From Mariniflexile maritimum (GTDB lineage Bacteria > Bacteroidota > Bacteroidia > Flavobacteriales > Flavobacteriaceae), in contig NZ_WRPN01000004.1 in NCBI RefSeq assembly GCF_009746565.1, positions 124,001-188,000 on the forward strand: a stretch of 64,000 bases of DNA, read 5' to 3'. A program made the translations under genes and the position numbers. The first letter of the stretch is position 1, and each line of letters starts with the position of its first letter. The notes under the pieces are model-generated. The model saw nothing but the letters and a program-made list of their open reading frames with translations, searched no databases and had not been told where the DNA came from. Of the stretch, positions 36,301-45,541 are shown piece after piece.

Positions 36301-37146
36301 ATGAAAAGGATATTATTACCAACAGATTTTTCCAAGAATTCTATCAATGCCATTGATTATGCCATGGAAATGTTTAAGGACGAACCATGCCATTTTTATG
36401 TGCTGAACGTTCAAAAAGCGTCATCATTTATTTCTGCCGATTTGATGGTGGTCAATTCATCTGCAACTATTTACACTACCATTGTGGATGCTGCAAAAAA
36501 ATCTATTAACAACATCACGGCAAGAATTAAAAAGCAGTACCATAACGATAAGCATGAATTTGAATCGATAGTAGATTATGATAATTTTATCGATGCCATT
36601 AACGAAGTAACTACCAAATACCATATCGATTTAATTGTGATGGGCACCAAAGGCGCATCGGGTTTTGCCAAGGTGTTTTTTGGCAGTAACACCGTAAAGG
36701 TAATACAACGCTGCCATGTACCCGTATTGGCAATTCCGGAGAACTGCGTGTTTTCAAATTTAGATAAAATTGGCTTTACCACGAGTTTTGATTCTTTGTA
36801 CAAAACCAAGGATTTACTGCCATTAACACAACTTTTAAACAAGTATAATAGCAAACTATATATTTTACATGCCGTGGGCGAAAATAATTTTGCCGAAGAA
36901 ATGAACCGAAACATTGATTTTTTCAAATCAAATTTTAAAGAGTCAACGTTTCAATACTTGCATGTAGCCGATAAAGATGTTTACAAAACCATTTACCAAT
37001 ATTCAACCAAAAATGATATTAAAATGATTGCCTTGTGCGTATGCAAACATTCCTTTTTTGAAAGATTGTTTAATAGGCACACTTTTGAGGATATTGCCTT
37101 TAGTATCAACATACCGTTTTTGGTAATGAAAAATACGATGGTTTAA
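36301..37146 (+). CDS. tandem universal stress protein
   Basis: A 281-residue cytoplasmic protein with two UspA-type domains. The first (1-145) has KRILLPTDFSKNSINAIDYA and the nucleotide-binding GTKGASGFAKVFFGSNT followed by VPVLAIPE. The second (150-281) is more diverged and lacks that glycine motif. Its stop codon overlaps by three bases the stop of the convergent lyase gene. It marks the boundary to the second carbohydrate block. Confidence 0.88.
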   Translation: MKRILLPTDFSKNSINAIDYAMEMFKDEPCHFYVLNVQKASSFISADLMVVNSSATIYTTIVDAAKKSINNITARIKKQYHNDKHEFESIVDYDNFIDAINEVTTKYHIDLIVMGTKGASGFAKVFFGSNTVKVIQRCHVPVLAIPENCVFSNLDKIGFTTSFDSLYKTKDLLPLTQLLNKYNSKLYILHAVGENNFAEEMNRNIDFFKSNFKESTFQYLHVADKDVYKTIYQYSTKNDIKMIALCVCKHSFFERLFNRHTFEDIAFSINIPFLVMKNTMV

Positions 37147-37949
37147 TTGGTTTCTTCAGTAATGGAAAAATCGGCAAACAATACGGTTTCGTCCCGTAAG
37201 TCTTCCATTTTTTTCAGGCTTCTGTAAATGCCCCATTTCGGTCTTATAAAAGTGTTATCGGCCCTAATGGTCATAATATTGGGGTTGCTGTACGAAAGCA
37301 GTTCCTTGCCATTGCTTAATTTTTTTATGCTCATGGAATAGCTGCCTTGGGCGCCAACTTTTATGGTTTCGGTTGCTTCAACCCAGGTGTTTTCAAAATC
37401 GGCCAAATCGGCACTTGCCACTATGTTGGTGTTGTCGTGAACGAGGTTCAATTTGTTTACTTTTCCTTTTTTTGCCGAAAGTGTTATAATGGGCATGCCA
37501 TCATCGCCACCAACAGCTTTTATTTGGTGCAGGTGTGTAAAACTGGTTGAAGGTTGAAATCCTTTAGGTAGTTTAAACTTCCATTGGTAGGTAACAATCT
37601 CACCGTTGCTGCCTTTTAAATGGTCGGGCGATGGCTCATAGGTCTTAATTTCCAAGCGTTGCCTATCTTCTTTCTGGCAGCGATCGTTATCGGGTATTAC
37701 ATGTATGGAAAAAGCAAAAACGTATTTGTTTAAATCGGCATCCATTACTTCGGTAATATGCCTACCAAAGGTGTCGTGGGCGCAGTCGGGCGTTTCAACG
37801 GCTTCTTTTCCGACAGCCAGCACGGTGTTTATCAATTCGTAGGTGTTTCCAGGGCCATCTGCCTGTAACAAGGTTTGTGCATTGCAAAAAAAGGCAGTTG
37901 TAAAAAATAGAGTGCCAAAAAGATAGGCGGCTTTGTTTAGTTTTTTCAT
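37143..37949 (-). CDS. PL28-like ulvan lyase
   Basis: A 268-residue secreted lyase. The start at 37949 gives signal MKKLNKAAYLFGTLFFTTAF ending in CNAQ; the longer frame adds 16 residues without signal character. The beta-jelly-roll core has AVETPDCAHDTFGRHITEV, IPDNDRCQKEDRQRLEIKTY, QWKFKLPKGFQPS, FTHLHQIKAVGG and FIRPKWGIYRS. These agree with the PL28 ulvan lyases known from Nonlabens, and more distantly with heparin lyase I. PL28 cleaves rhamnose-3-sulfate to uronate bonds by beta-elimination. The divergent beta-helix gene and later GH88 support ulvan as substrate. Confidence 0.75.
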   Translation of the reverse strand: MKKLNKAAYLFGTLFFTTAFFCNAQTLLQADGPGNTYELINTVLAVGKEAVETPDCAHDTFGRHITEVMDADLNKYVFAFSIHVIPDNDRCQKEDRQRLEIKTYEPSPDHLKGSNGEIVTYQWKFKLPKGFQPSTSFTHLHQIKAVGGDDGMPIITLSAKKGKVNKLNLVHDNTNIVASADLADFENTWVEATETIKVGAQGSYSMSIKKLSNGKELLSYSNPNIMTIRADNTFIRPKWGIYRSLKKMEDLRDETVLFADFSITEETN

Positions 37950-38022
37950 AGGAATTGTTGACTTTATTTTTTCCAAATTTAAAAAAGTCTTGCGCACTAA
38001 AAATACAAAATCGGGTAGTGTA

Positions 38023-38053
38023 TTGTCCTAAAAAGCTTTTAAGTTTTGGACAA
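38023..38053. promoter_or_regulatory. inverted repeat in divergent lyase/beta-helix promoter
   Basis: TTGTCC (38023-38028) and GGACAA (38048-38053) are exact complements; with AAAA and TTTT next to them the arms reach ten pairs with one bulged T. It lies midway between the start of the PL28-like gene and the start of the beta-helix gene, so it could be a shared operator. The binding protein is unknown. Confidence 0.35.
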
Positions 38054-38130
38054 TTGTATATCCTAATTCGGATAATCAATCCATCGTTTCTGCCTAAATT
38101 TATTTTTTTAAAATTAATTGATTATTTTTT

Positions 38131-39807
38131 ATGGATTGTTATGTTATAAATCGAACTATGGCTTGTTGGGGGCTTATTTTGTTGCCATTTATGAATGGTG
38201 AAGCCCAAAATTTACCGAAAATAATTGGCAACGCTAAAACGATGACGCAACATTATATGCCCGATTTCAGTTATGCAGGGTATCATAACGGGGAAGTGCC
38301 GCTCCCAAAAACAACCAAAAACATTATTTTGGCCACAGATTATGGCGTTGTGCCCAATGATGGTCTGGACGATTCCAAAGCCTTAAAAAAAGCGATGATG
38401 GCCGCAAATGAAGTAAATGGCGATGTTATTTTGCAATTGCCCGCAGGCCAACTGGTATTGAGCGACATCCTTTACATAGAACGCGGGCATTTTGTGCTAA
38501 GGGGCACAGGTGCAGGAGAAGGTGGTACCGAACTGTTTTATCCCCGACCCATGATGTACTTGGAGAATCCGGAATCTTTAACCGAACTTCGGGAGTATTT
38601 GCTGGAATTTGATAAACGCCAAATAGAAGAAGAGAACAACATCGATTTGCCGTTTTCACAATATGCTTGGTCTGGTGGCTATATCTGGACACAGGTTCCG
38701 GGTGAACGCGTAAAATCGTATCTGGGGAAATACGACACGCCGCCAATGGTTTTAGCCAAAGTTTCGCATGGAAATAGAGGTGAACATGTGCTACAGGTTT
38801 CCAATTTAAACGGATTGCAAGTAGGAGATGTTGTCGAGTTGCAATTGTTTAACAAAAATGGGGAACGTGGCGACATCATTAACGAATTATATAAAGGAAC
38901 ACCCGTAAAACCAGGTTCCCACCATTGGCAATTCCCAAACTTGCCATTAGTAAGGCAGCAAGTTGAAATTACGGCCATAACCAACAATAAAGTAACCATA
39001 AAAACGCCCCTAACCATTGGTATTAAACCAAGTTATGAGGCGCAATTAGTAGCGTGGAAGCATTTAAAGGAAGTGGGTATCGAACATTTAAGTATCCGTT
39101 TTCCCGATACTCCTCGTGTAGCGCACCACGTAGAACAAGGTTATAACGGTATTTTTTTAACTCGGGTTTTTAACAGTTGGGTGCAGGATGTGGTAATAAA
39201 CAATGCTGAAAGTGGCATTTTAACCGAGGAAATTGCAAACGTAACCATTAAGGATATTGTAACCAAAGGCAACAATATGGCGCATTATACGGTAGCCATG
39301 GCTGCGGTACACCATGTGCTGGTCAACAATCTTAAAGTATATAACAATGTGGTGCATCCTTTAAGTTTTAATACATTTTCAACTAAAAATGTGTACCAAA
39401 ACTGCGAAGTGTTCCTAAACCCTGTTTTAGACCAACATTCGGGAGCCAACCATCAAAATTTATTCGATAATATTACAGTGCATCTCAATCCTTTACAAGA
39501 CCATAGTTATCCTTTGTTTGCGGGCGGAGGCGCACCTTATTGGAAACCTAGCCATGGTGCCTACAGCACGTTTTGGAACTTAAACGTACAGGTTGAAAGC
39601 AAATTGGATGTGCCAAAACCATTGAAGCTGGACGGTATGAACGATGGGCCTTATGCCCGTATAATAGGTGTGCACGGAAACGGAAATTATGAAGTGAACT
39701 ATCAACCAAACGCTTACATTGAGCTTGTAAATACTTCCCTTGATAATATACCGTCATTATATGATTATCAGTTAAAAAAACGTTTGAATTACAAGATTAA
39801 AAAATAG
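38131..39807 (+). CDS. secreted right-handed beta-helix protein (pectate-lyase-like, DUF4955-type)
   Basis: A 558-residue protein. The N-terminal DYGVVPNDGLDDSKALKKAM and HFVLRGTGAGEGGTELFYP are typical of the pectate-lyase-3/GH28-like beta-helix superfamily. Late stretches (QNCEVFLNPVLDQHSGANHQ, FAGGGAPYWKPSHGAYSTFW) resemble DUF4955-type C-termini. A signal ends about FMNGEAQ; an alternative start is the Met at residue 10. It is divergent from the PL28-like lyase. A lyase or hydrolase role on acidic polysaccharide is inferred; no catalytic residue can be named. Confidence 0.7.
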   Translation: MDCYVINRTMACWGLILLPFMNGEAQNLPKIIGNAKTMTQHYMPDFSYAGYHNGEVPLPKTTKNIILATDYGVVPNDGLDDSKALKKAMMAANEVNGDVILQLPAGQLVLSDILYIERGHFVLRGTGAGEGGTELFYPRPMMYLENPESLTELREYLLEFDKRQIEEENNIDLPFSQYAWSGGYIWTQVPGERVKSYLGKYDTPPMVLAKVSHGNRGEHVLQVSNLNGLQVGDVVELQLFNKNGERGDIINELYKGTPVKPGSHHWQFPNLPLVRQQVEITAITNNKVTIKTPLTIGIKPSYEAQLVAWKHLKEVGIEHLSIRFPDTPRVAHHVEQGYNGIFLTRVFNSWVQDVVINNAESGILTEEIANVTIKDIVTKGNNMAHYTVAMAAVHHVLVNNLKVYNNVVHPLSFNTFSTKNVYQNCEVFLNPVLDQHSGANHQNLFDNITVHLNPLQDHSYPLFAGGGAPYWKPSHGAYSTFWNLNVQVESKLDVPKPLKLDGMNDGPYARIIGVHGNGNYEVNYQPNAYIELVNTSLDNIPSLYDYQLKKRLNYKIKK

Positions 39808-40032
39808 AGGCTAAATGATTTATATCGAAAAAACACTTCAATTTTAAACCGTATAGTGTTTTATAAAGCCATGGAAGCATCTATTTTGCCTTTTTTTGGT
39901 TTATCTTTAACAAAGTCTAGAAGTAAACCACTATGCTTTTTAAATTTGTTATGTAACTAAAACGTGTAGTTGCATATTGAAATATTAGTTATATTTTTAA
40001 TACCTAATTAAAAAAACTGTTTAAGCTCTTTT

Positions 40033-43000
40033 ATGAACCGTACCGTATTTGTGTTTTTTTTGTTGGTCATCTTTTCGGCTTCTTTAAACGCTCAAGATAC
40101 CGACTATAAATTCAGGAAGCTCTCAACAACAAATGGGCTGTCGCAAAGTACGGTAATAGCCATCCATCAGGATGCTTTGGGGCACATGTGGTTTGGTACG
40201 CGCGACGGTCTTAATAAATACGATGGCACTAACTTTACCATTTTCAAAAACAACCCTTCCGATTCGTTATCGATAAGCAATAACGATATCCTTGCTATTG
40301 AAGAAGACGCTTCCGGAAACATTTGGGTAGGTACCTACAACGGCTTAAATTGTTACAATCCAAAAACAAACACGTTCCAAAGTTTTTTCCATGCCAATAA
40401 TTCGTATTCGTTAAATAACAACACGGTTTGGTGCATCAAAGAAATAAAGGATGAAATTTGGGTTGGTACGGCCAATGGACTTTCCATATTCAATAAAAAA
40501 ACAAAAAAGTTTATATCTGTTTTTGCCAATAAGAACAACCCCGAAAGTTTGCCCGATAATTTTATACTTAAAATTTTAGAATCAAAATCGGGCGCTATCT
40601 GGATTGGCACCTCCAACGGTTTATGTAAGCTTACCAAACGGCATGGTAATCAATTCTCGTTTAAAAACTATACATTTTTTGATGAATCACACAAAAAGGC
40701 CCACAACCTATATGTTCAGGATATGTTGGAAGATGCTTCAAATACCATTTGGATAGCCACTAAAACCAGCGGTCTTTACACGTATCAACCCAAAACGGAT
40801 GCCTTGGTTTCATATATAAACAAAAAAAACCACCCTGGTTTTGATACCGATATACGGGCCATAAGTATCGACAAAACAGGGCGTTTATGGTTGGGAACCT
40901 ACAACGGCGTTTATGTTTTGAAAGACCCCAAAAAAACATTGTCAAATAAATCGCATACTATTATTGACGATAAAAACTTGAGCAAGATAAAATCTATTTA
41001 TTCGGATAGAAAAGGCTCTGTTTGGGTGGGTACTTATTATAACGGGGTAAACCTTTGGGATGAAACCAACACCAATTTTACAAACCTAACCGATACCAAA
41101 AATGGCCTAAGCTTTAATGTTGTTGGTGCCATTGTGTCCAATAATAAAGACCAAATCTATTTTGGTACCGAAGGTGGCGGTGTTACGGTACTGAACAAAA
41201 AAACCAATACAACAAGTTACATCACCACCGATAACACTAAAGAATTGCCAACAGACAATATAAAAACACTTTTTTTGGCAGATGATACCGATTTATGGAT
41301 AGGAACTTTCGCAAATGGGGTTTTAGTTTACAATTTGAAACAAAACAAGGTAAACACCAATAAATTAAGCAGTGCCTTGCATGATTTGTTGGATGAAAGC
41401 GGGGTTTACGTTATAAAAAAGGAAGATGATAGTATTTTTTGGATTGGAACTTTTGGTAAAGGCCTTGTTCGGTACAACCAAAACGCCAAAACCTTAAAAG
41501 TTTTCAAACACGAAGAAAGCAACCCAAATTCAATTTCAAATAATAGAATCCGTTCGCTTTTAATCGATAGTAAAAAACAGGTTTGGGTAGGTACGCAAAG
41601 CGGCTTGAGCCTCATTAACTTCAATGGAAATAGCGCGCGAATCAAACGTTTTTTCTTTGATGGCGAAATCCTCTCGGGCGATGATATTTTAACCATTTTC
41701 GAAGATAGTAAAAAGCGCATTTGGGTAGGCATAAAAGCCAAGGGGCTGTTTTTTTTAAATGGAAGCCAGTTTGAAAAAATAAAAATAAATAGTGGCATTT
41801 CTGAAATTACCTCGGTACATGCCATTATTGAAGACAAAACAGGAAATTTGTGGCTAAGTTCCAATTCGGGCATCGTAAACTATAGCCCCATCACTAAAAA
41901 AGCCATTTTATATAGTCAAACCGACGGACTTGTTAGCAATGAATTTAACGATAACTCCAGTTTAAAATTTAACGATAACCAATTTTATTTTGGTGGGCCT
42001 TCGGGCGTATCCTATTTCAACCCTTTTAATATCGATATCAATACCTATGCGCCACAAGTGCTTTTAACCGATTTCAAAATTAAAAACAACGCGGTTAAAG
42101 TGAATGCAGATGAAGGTATTTTAAACCAAACCATCACCTATACCCAAGCCCTCACATTAAGTTATGATAGGGCCAATTTCTCAATAGGATTTGCCATTCC
42201 AAACTTTATAAATTCAAGCAATAACCAATACAAATACAGGTTGGTAGGTTTAAACAACGAATGGACCACCACAAAAAACACCGAGGTATCATACACCATT
42301 CAAAATGCGGGCACTTACATATTTGAGGTAAAGGGCGCCAATAATGATGGGGTTTGGAACCCTGCCCCAACCACCTTGAAAATTGTCGTAAAACCCGCAC
42401 CCTGGAAAAGTGCCTGGGCATTTGCCATTTACGCGCTGTTAATTGGTTTGGCACTTTATGGGCTGGTTTGGATCATGAAATCGAAGGCCAAATTAAAGCA
42501 CGAGCTTGAAATGGAATATATAGAAGCCCAACGAACCAAAGAAATAAATGCGGCCAAATTGCAATTTTTTACCAACATTTCCCACGAGTTCAGAACACCG
42601 TTAACCCTTATTTTAGGCCCGTTGCAACAAATTCTTTCCAGTTATAACGGCAGCAATATCCTCTACAAAAAACTGTTGGTTATTGAAAGTAGCGCCAACC
42701 ACCTTTTGCAGCTCATCAATAGGTTGATGGATTTTAGAAAACTAGAAGACAACCAATTTAACCTAGAAGCGGCCGAAGGCAATATTGTTAAGTTTTTAAG
42801 AGAGATATTTTTGTCGTTTACCGAGTTTGCCAAAGATGGCGGTTACACCTATACCTTCAACACAACTCACGAAGAAATATTGGTGTATTACGATCGCTAT
42901 AAACTGGAACGGGTTTTTTATAATTTGATTTCCAACGCTTTCCGATATACACCAAAAGGAGGCACTATTGCATTGAATGTAAGTAAAACAGAGCATCAAA

Positions 43001-44130
43001 TTTTTATGGAGGTGGAAGATACCGGCGTGGGTATTGACGAAGCTTATATGGATAAGATTTTCGATCGTTTTTTCGAGATTTCCATTCACAAACAATCCCA
43101 ACAAAACTACAATAAAGGTACCGGCATCGGACTTTCCATAGCTAAAAACATTGTAAAACTGCACCACGGCGCCATACATGTTGAAAACAAAACCAACCAA
43201 GGGGTTATTTTTAAGGTAGCATTGCCATTGGGTAGCGCCCACCTTTCGGAAAAGGAAATATTAAAGGATTTTGTGCTTAGTGATGATGTTTCGCAATATG
43301 TGTCACAGCTTAGTAGTTACCCAGAAACCTTCGATGAGGGTTTAGACGATTTGGTTAAGGAAGAAAAACCCCATACCATACTGTTGGTTGAGGATAACAA
43401 GGTGTTGCGATCTTTTATGAAGGATTTATTAAAGAAAGAATATAACATTCTACAAGCTGAAAATGGCAAGGTGGCCATGAAGAAAGCCTTAAAACACCTG
43501 CCCGATTTAATTATTAGCGATGTTATTATGCCCGAAATGGTTGGTACCGAACTTTGTTCATTAATAAAAGGGAATTTAAAAACCAGTCACATTCCCGTTA
43601 TATTGCTGACATCAAGAACCTCACTTATCTATAAATTTGAAGGTTTGGAAAGCGGTGCCGATGATTATATAAGCAAACCGTTCAATTTAAAGGAGTTTAA
43701 GCTAAGAATTAAAAACCTGCTAGAATCAAAAGACCGTTTGAAAACCAAATTCTCAAACGAAAACGCCATTGTTGCAAGTGAAATTGCAGTTTCCTCACTA
43801 GATGAGGTATTGTTAAAAAAAGCTTTTGAGATTGTAGAGGCAAACATCTCCAACGAACTTTTCGATATTCCCTATTTCTGTTCAGAGTTGGGCGTAAGCC
43901 GTTCCTTATTGTTCACTAAAATAAAGGCATGGACCAATTTCACGCCCAATGAATTCATCCATGAAATCCGTTTAAAGTGTGCTGCGCAGCTTTTGGAACA
44001 GCACAAAATAAACATTTCGCAAGTTAGTTATAAGGTAGGTTTTAAAAACCCCAAATACTTTAGCAAGTGTTTTCAAAAAAAATACGGCATCACGCCCACG
44101 CAATACGCCAATAAATTCTCAAACGACTAG
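40033..44130 (+). CDS. hybrid two-component system regulator (HTCS)
   Basis: A 1365-residue one-protein two-component system typical of PUL control. After a signal (LNAQ) come about fourteen Reg_prop blades forming two propellers (to about residue 700) and a Y_Y_Y domain (about 719-785). A membrane helix (793-815) leads to HisKA with His851 in SHEFRTP and a HATPase with VEDTGVGID and GTGIGLS. A receiver domain with Asp1163 in ISDVIMPEM and a C-terminal AraC helix-turn-helix (1260-1362) follow. It senses an oligosaccharide in the periplasm and activates neighbouring genes, probably the GH88-to-DUF4861 run. Confidence 0.95.
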   Translation: MNRTVFVFFLLVIFSASLNAQDTDYKFRKLSTTNGLSQSTVIAIHQDALGHMWFGTRDGLNKYDGTNFTIFKNNPSDSLSISNNDILAIEEDASGNIWVGTYNGLNCYNPKTNTFQSFFHANNSYSLNNNTVWCIKEIKDEIWVGTANGLSIFNKKTKKFISVFANKNNPESLPDNFILKILESKSGAIWIGTSNGLCKLTKRHGNQFSFKNYTFFDESHKKAHNLYVQDMLEDASNTIWIATKTSGLYTYQPKTDALVSYINKKNHPGFDTDIRAISIDKTGRLWLGTYNGVYVLKDPKKTLSNKSHTIIDDKNLSKIKSIYSDRKGSVWVGTYYNGVNLWDETNTNFTNLTDTKNGLSFNVVGAIVSNNKDQIYFGTEGGGVTVLNKKTNTTSYITTDNTKELPTDNIKTLFLADDTDLWIGTFANGVLVYNLKQNKVNTNKLSSALHDLLDESGVYVIKKEDDSIFWIGTFGKGLVRYNQNAKTLKVFKHEESNPNSISNNRIRSLLIDSKKQVWVGTQSGLSLINFNGNSARIKRFFFDGEILSGDDILTIFEDSKKRIWVGIKAKGLFFLNGSQFEKIKINSGISEITSVHAIIEDKTGNLWLSSNSGIVNYSPITKKAILYSQTDGLVSNEFNDNSSLKFNDNQFYFGGPSGVSYFNPFNIDINTYAPQVLLTDFKIKNNAVKVNADEGILNQTITYTQALTLSYDRANFSIGFAIPNFINSSNNQYKYRLVGLNNEWTTTKNTEVSYTIQNAGTYIFEVKGANNDGVWNPAPTTLKIVVKPAPWKSAWAFAIYALLIGLALYGLVWIMKSKAKLKHELEMEYIEAQRTKEINAAKLQFFTNISHEFRTPLTLILGPLQQILSSYNGSNILYKKLLVIESSANHLLQLINRLMDFRKLEDNQFNLEAAEGNIVKFLREIFLSFTEFAKDGGYTYTFNTTHEEILVYYDRYKLERVFYNLISNAFRYTPKGGTIALNVSKTEHQIFMEVEDTGVGIDEAYMDKIFDRFFEISIHKQSQQNYNKGTGIGLSIAKNIVKLHHGAIHVENKTNQGVIFKVALPLGSAHLSEKEILKDFVLSDDVSQYVSQLSSYPETFDEGLDDLVKEEKPHTILLVEDNKVLRSFMKDLLKKEYNILQAENGKVAMKKALKHLPDLIISDVIMPEMVGTELCSLIKGNLKTSHIPVILLTSRTSLIYKFEGLESGADDYISKPFNLKEFKLRIKNLLESKDRLKTKFSNENAIVASEIAVSSLDEVLLKKAFEIVEANISNELFDIPYFCSELGVSRSLLFTKIKAWTNFTPNEFIHEIRLKCAAQLLEQHKINISQVSYKVGFKNPKYFSKCFQKKYGITPTQYANKFSND

Positions 44131-44218
44131 CAAATATTCACGTTAAGTTGGGGCCGGTTGGATAATTGGACACCTCATTATGGATTTTTATCTGCTTCAT
44201 TCCCTCTAAATTTGGAGT

Positions 44219-44314
44219 ATGAAACTAAACAGATTCAAGATAAAATCCATTCAAATTTTCTTAATGACCTTTATTGTCATCCTAAGTTTGTATTTAATTT
44301 ATCTGGGTCTATAA
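44219..44314 (+). CDS. possible 31-residue membrane microprotein
   Basis: In the 225-base gap between the regulator and GH88 an ATG frame encodes MKLNRFKIKSIQIF followed by a hydrophobic stretch LMTFIVILSLYLIYLGL. The pattern is a short basic head with one membrane helix. It could be a real single-pass microprotein or chance. No homologue can be named. Confidence 0.3.
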   Translation: MKLNRFKIKSIQIFLMTFIVILSLYLIYLGL

Positions 44315-44355
44315 ACCAATTTAAAACCCAATAATCCCGGTTATTAAAAAATCAT

Positions 44356-45537
44356 ATGATTAAGTTTAGTAGTAGTTATGTATTCATCGGGCTTGCGGTG
44401 CTTTTAAGCGCTTGTAAGCCCAATGATAAAACGAAAGGAACTGACACGGCTCGTGTCAGTTCCCTTTTAGAATTTCGATATGCCAAATTGTTGGAGTATC
44501 CTATTGATTCTGTGGGGTTTCCGCGAAGTATGTCTGTTAAAACGGGTGCCATAAATAAAGTGCCTTCAAAAGATTGGACAAGTGGCTTTTTTGCAGGAAA
44601 CCTATGGCTTTTGTACCAACTTACAGGAAATGAGGCCTACAAGCAACGCGCCCAAAAATGGACGGCTTTTATTGAAAAGGAAAAATACAACGGTAAAACC
44701 CACGATATGGGCTTTAAGGTGTTTTGCAGTTTTGGGAAAGGTTTGGAAGTTGAGGGGAATCAGCATTATAAAGCGGTCATCCTACAAAGTGCCCAAACAC
44801 TAAGTACCCGATTCAATGCAAAAGTAGGTGCTATAAGGTCGTGGGATTTCAATAGCGATATTTGGGAATTTCCCGTAATTATTGATAATATGCTTAATTT
44901 GGAACTGCTTTTTGAGGCTACCAAAATTTCTGGCGACAGCACTTATTACAACATGGCGGTAAAACATGCCAATACTACTTTAAAAAACCATTTTAGAAGC
45001 GACCATAGTACTTATCACGTCGTGGTTTACGACACTATTACCGGTCTCCCAAAAAGCAAAGTAACGCACCAAGGGTTTAACGACCAATCGTCGTGGGCAC
45101 GGGGCCAATCATGGGCTATTTACGGTTACACCTTAATGTACCGTTACACAAAAGATAAAGCCTATTTAGCTCAAGCCGAAGCAACCGCAAATTTCTTTAT
45201 CAACCATAAAAATTTGCCCGATGATGGTATTCCGTATTGGGATTTTAACGACCCAAAAATTCCAAACGCACCTAGGGATGCATCGGCTGCCACCGTTACG
45301 GCCTCTGCATTATTTGAACTCTATGGTTTTACCAAAAACAAAGCGTATTTAAACTATGCAAATAAGGTATTGGCTTCCTTGAATTCAGAAAAATATATAC
45401 TGCCCGAAACCGTTCAAGGGCCGTTTATTTTAGACCATAGTACCGGCAATTGGCCAAAAAACGACGAGATTGATGAACCCATTGTGTATGCCGATTATTA
45501 TTTCCTAGAAGCTACACTCCGCAAAAAAGCACTTTAA
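44356..45537 (+). CDS. GH88 unsaturated glucuronyl hydrolase, lipoprotein
   Basis: A 393-residue (alpha/alpha)6-barrel enzyme with lipobox LLSAC. The two catalytic aspartates align by spacing with Bacillus UGL (Asp88 and Asp149): Asp117 in THDMGF and Asp177 in IIDNMLNLELL. GQSWAIYGY and the late DHSTGNWPKNDEIDEPIVYADYY are also typical. It removes 4,5-unsaturated uronate from lyase products, feeding the KDG pathway. It begins a tight run with GH2 and the alginate-lyase-fold gene. Its early coding sequence holds a strong hairpin. Confidence 0.92.
   Translation: MIKFSSSYVFIGLAVLLSACKPNDKTKGTDTARVSSLLEFRYAKLLEYPIDSVGFPRSMSVKTGAINKVPSKDWTSGFFAGNLWLLYQLTGNEAYKQRAQKWTAFIEKEKYNGKTHDMGFKVFCSFGKGLEVEGNQHYKAVILQSAQTLSTRFNAKVGAIRSWDFNSDIWEFPVIIDNMLNLELLFEATKISGDSTYYNMAVKHANTTLKNHFRSDHSTYHVVVYDTITGLPKSKVTHQGFNDQSSWARGQSWAIYGYTLMYRYTKDKAYLAQAEATANFFINHKNLPDDGIPYWDFNDPKIPNAPRDASAATVTASALFELYGFTKNKAYLNYANKVLASLNSEKYILPETVQGPFILDHSTGNWPKNDEIDEPIVYADYYFLEATLRKKAL
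44437..44469 (+). repeat. intragenic hairpin in the GH88 gene
   Basis: Twelve-base perfect arms GGAACTGACACG and CGTGTCAGTTCC around GCT, flanked by AAA on the left and C then TTTT on the right. It lies at codons 28-38, just after the lipoprotein signal. The shape is that of a Rho-independent terminator, but it is inside an intact frame. Confidence 0.7.
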
Positions 45538-45541
45538 TATT

